Assembly (NCBI GenBank): GCA_018902545.1
Contig: JAHIQM010000016.1
Location: 1-64,000 of the forward strand
Length of the DNA stretch: 64,000 bases
Source: Pseudomonadota bacterium
Lineage (GTDB): Bacteria; Desulfobacterota; Desulfovibrionia; Desulfovibrionales; Desulfomicrobiaceae
Direction: 5' to 3'
Under the pieces are notes generated by a model. The model was not told the origin of the DNA. It searched no databases and saw only the letters and a list, made by a program, of their open reading frames with translations. This document shows positions 63,076 to 64,000 of the stretch, one piece after another. A program made the position numbers and the translations under genes. Within the stretch, counting starts at the first letter, position 1. Each line of letters starts with the position of its first letter.

Positions 63076-64000
63076 TTAGGCTACGGTGTCGGCGATGGAG
63101 AAGATGGGCAGGTACATGCTGATGACCAGTCCACCCACGACCACACCCAGGAAAACGATCATGATCGGCTCGATGAGCGAGGTCAGGGCATCGACAGCCA
63201 CATCGACCTCGTCGTCGTAGAAATCGGCGATCTTGGTGAGCATGGAATCCAGCGCACCCGTCGTCTCGCCGATGGCGATCATGTGGATGACCATGGGCGG
63301 AAAAACGCCCGTGTCTTCCAGGGGCTCGGCCAGGCTCTGGCCCTCGGCGATGGACTTCTTGGCTTCGAGCACGCCCTTTTCAACGGTCTTGTTGCCCGAT
63401 GTACGCGAAACGATGTCGAGGGCGTTCAGAATCGGCACGCCGCTTGAGACCATGGTTGCCAGCGTCCGGCTGAACTTGGCCACGGCGGCCTTGCGCAGCA
63501 GGGGGCCAAACACGGGCAGGAACAGGACCCAGCGGTCGACAAGCATCTGCCCCTTTTCCCATTTGTAGAAGAACTTGAACCCAACGATAAAGGCAATGAT
63601 GCCGCCCACCAGCAACATGAAATTGTGGATGACGAAATTACTCATGTTGATGACTATCTGGGTCGGCAGGGGAAGTGCGCCGCCGGATTCCCGGAACATC
63701 TGTTCGAACGTCGGAATGACAAAAATAAGGATAACCGCGATGACCGCCACGGCCACGGTCACGACCACGCCGGGGTAGATCATGGCGCCCTTGATCTTGG
63801 CTTTGAGCTTGGCGGCCTTCTCGATGTATTCGGCCAGGCGCAGGAGAACCTGATCCAGGATACCGCCGGTCTCACCGGCGTTGACCATGTTCGAGTAGAG
63901 GGCATCAAAGACGTCGGGATGCTTTTTGAGGGCCTCAAAAAGAGAACTGCCGCCCTCGATGTCGTTTCTCACCGCGTAAAGCTTGCGGCGGAGCTTCGGA
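63076..64000 (-). CDS. pilC: Type IV pilus/type II secretion inner-membrane platform protein PilC (partial at 5' end)
   Basis: At least 307 residues of the C-terminal part are visible and the frame is open to the window edge, so the N-terminus lies outside. Two T2SSF domains can be traced: GETGGILDQVLLRLAEYIEK, then membrane helix VVVTVAVAVIAVILIFVIP, FSRTLATMVSSGVPIL, GETTGALDSMLTKIADFYD and a final helix IMIVFLGVVVGGLVISMYLP. PilC anchors the pilus assembly ATPase. The partner genes (pilB, pilT) are not in view. It is divergent from no gene here and ends next to a large inverted repeat. Confidence 0.93.
   Translation of the reverse strand, partial: PKLRRKLYAVRNDIEGGSSLFEALKKHPDVFDALYSNMVNAGETGGILDQVLLRLAEYIEKAAKLKAKIKGAMIYPGVVVTVAVAVIAVILIFVIPTFEQMFRESGGALPLPTQIVINMSNFVIHNFMLLVGGIIAFIVGFKFFYKWEKGQMLVDRWVLFLPVFGPLLRKAAVAKFSRTLATMVSSGVPILNALDIVSRTSGNKTVEKGVLEAKKSIAEGQSLAEPLEDTGVFPPMVIHMIAIGETTGALDSMLTKIADFYDDEVDVAVDALTSLIEPIMIVFLGVVVGGLVISMYLPIFSIADTVA

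Overview
The window is about 60 percent GC with dense, mostly short-gapped operons. It suggests a Gram-negative anaerobe of the deltaproteobacterial/Desulfovibrionales type (Desulfomicrobium- or Desulfovibrio-like). The basis is gene order: psd-pssA-leuA-leuC-leuD-leuB, a stand-alone siroheme synthase N-terminal domain followed by a CcsA-type protein and hemA, plus a PilC platform, a PilZ protein behind a sigma-54-type promoter and an AhpF-like thioredoxin reductase. This is inference from gene content; no rRNA or tRNA gene was seen.

Layout. 1-5.3 kb is a patchwork: a RelE-like fragment, an ADP-ribosylglycohydrolase, a YqhD-type alcohol dehydrogenase flanked by two copies of a small dispersed repeat, an orphan MNT nucleotidyltransferase, an ArsB/NhaD-like permease, and a decayed second copy of the MNT gene end. 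5.3-31.9 kb is a large accessory envelope region. A 2512-residue exported protein and a 1259-residue exported protein are divergently transcribed. Eleven further genes all run on the minus strand: a periplasmic VWA protein, ABC ATPase, FtsX-type permease, SUMF-fold protein, two coiled-coil lipoproteins, S41 protease, Sel1 protein, a 680-residue protein, a PD40 propeller protein and a small zinc-ribbon membrane protein. 32.2-38.3 kb holds ybbP-ybbA divergent from tesA, then a hypothetical gene, a solute-binding protein and rluA. 38.5-43.2 kb holds a MauE-like/rhodanese pair, a VapBC-type toxin-antitoxin pair, an EF-G paralogue and an unknown gene. 43.3-49.3 kb is the leucine operon behind the phosphatidylethanolamine genes. 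49.4-64 kb has glycosyltransferases, siroheme/heme/cytochrome c genes, tilS, the PilZ gene, thioredoxin reductase, a class IV aminotransferase, asd, metF and a partial pilC.

The main discovery candidate is the 13-32 kb region. Its first genes (VWA, ATPase, permease, SUMF, lipoproteins) follow the order of ppkA-tagT-tagS-tagR-tagQ, the envelope branch of the threonine phosphorylation pathway that activates type VI secretion in Pseudomonas aeruginosa. Here there is no kinase domain, no phosphatase and no type VI core gene in view. The module sits instead with a periplasmic-type protease and large exported proteins, three of which share an N-terminal module of about 75 residues (invariant core TVRAL) that I do not recognise. 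The two largest proteins also appear to share a second domain with a DxD-like motif. I infer a stand-alone, Tag-like envelope-sensing or assembly system. The family assignments are well supported; the system-level function is a hypothesis.
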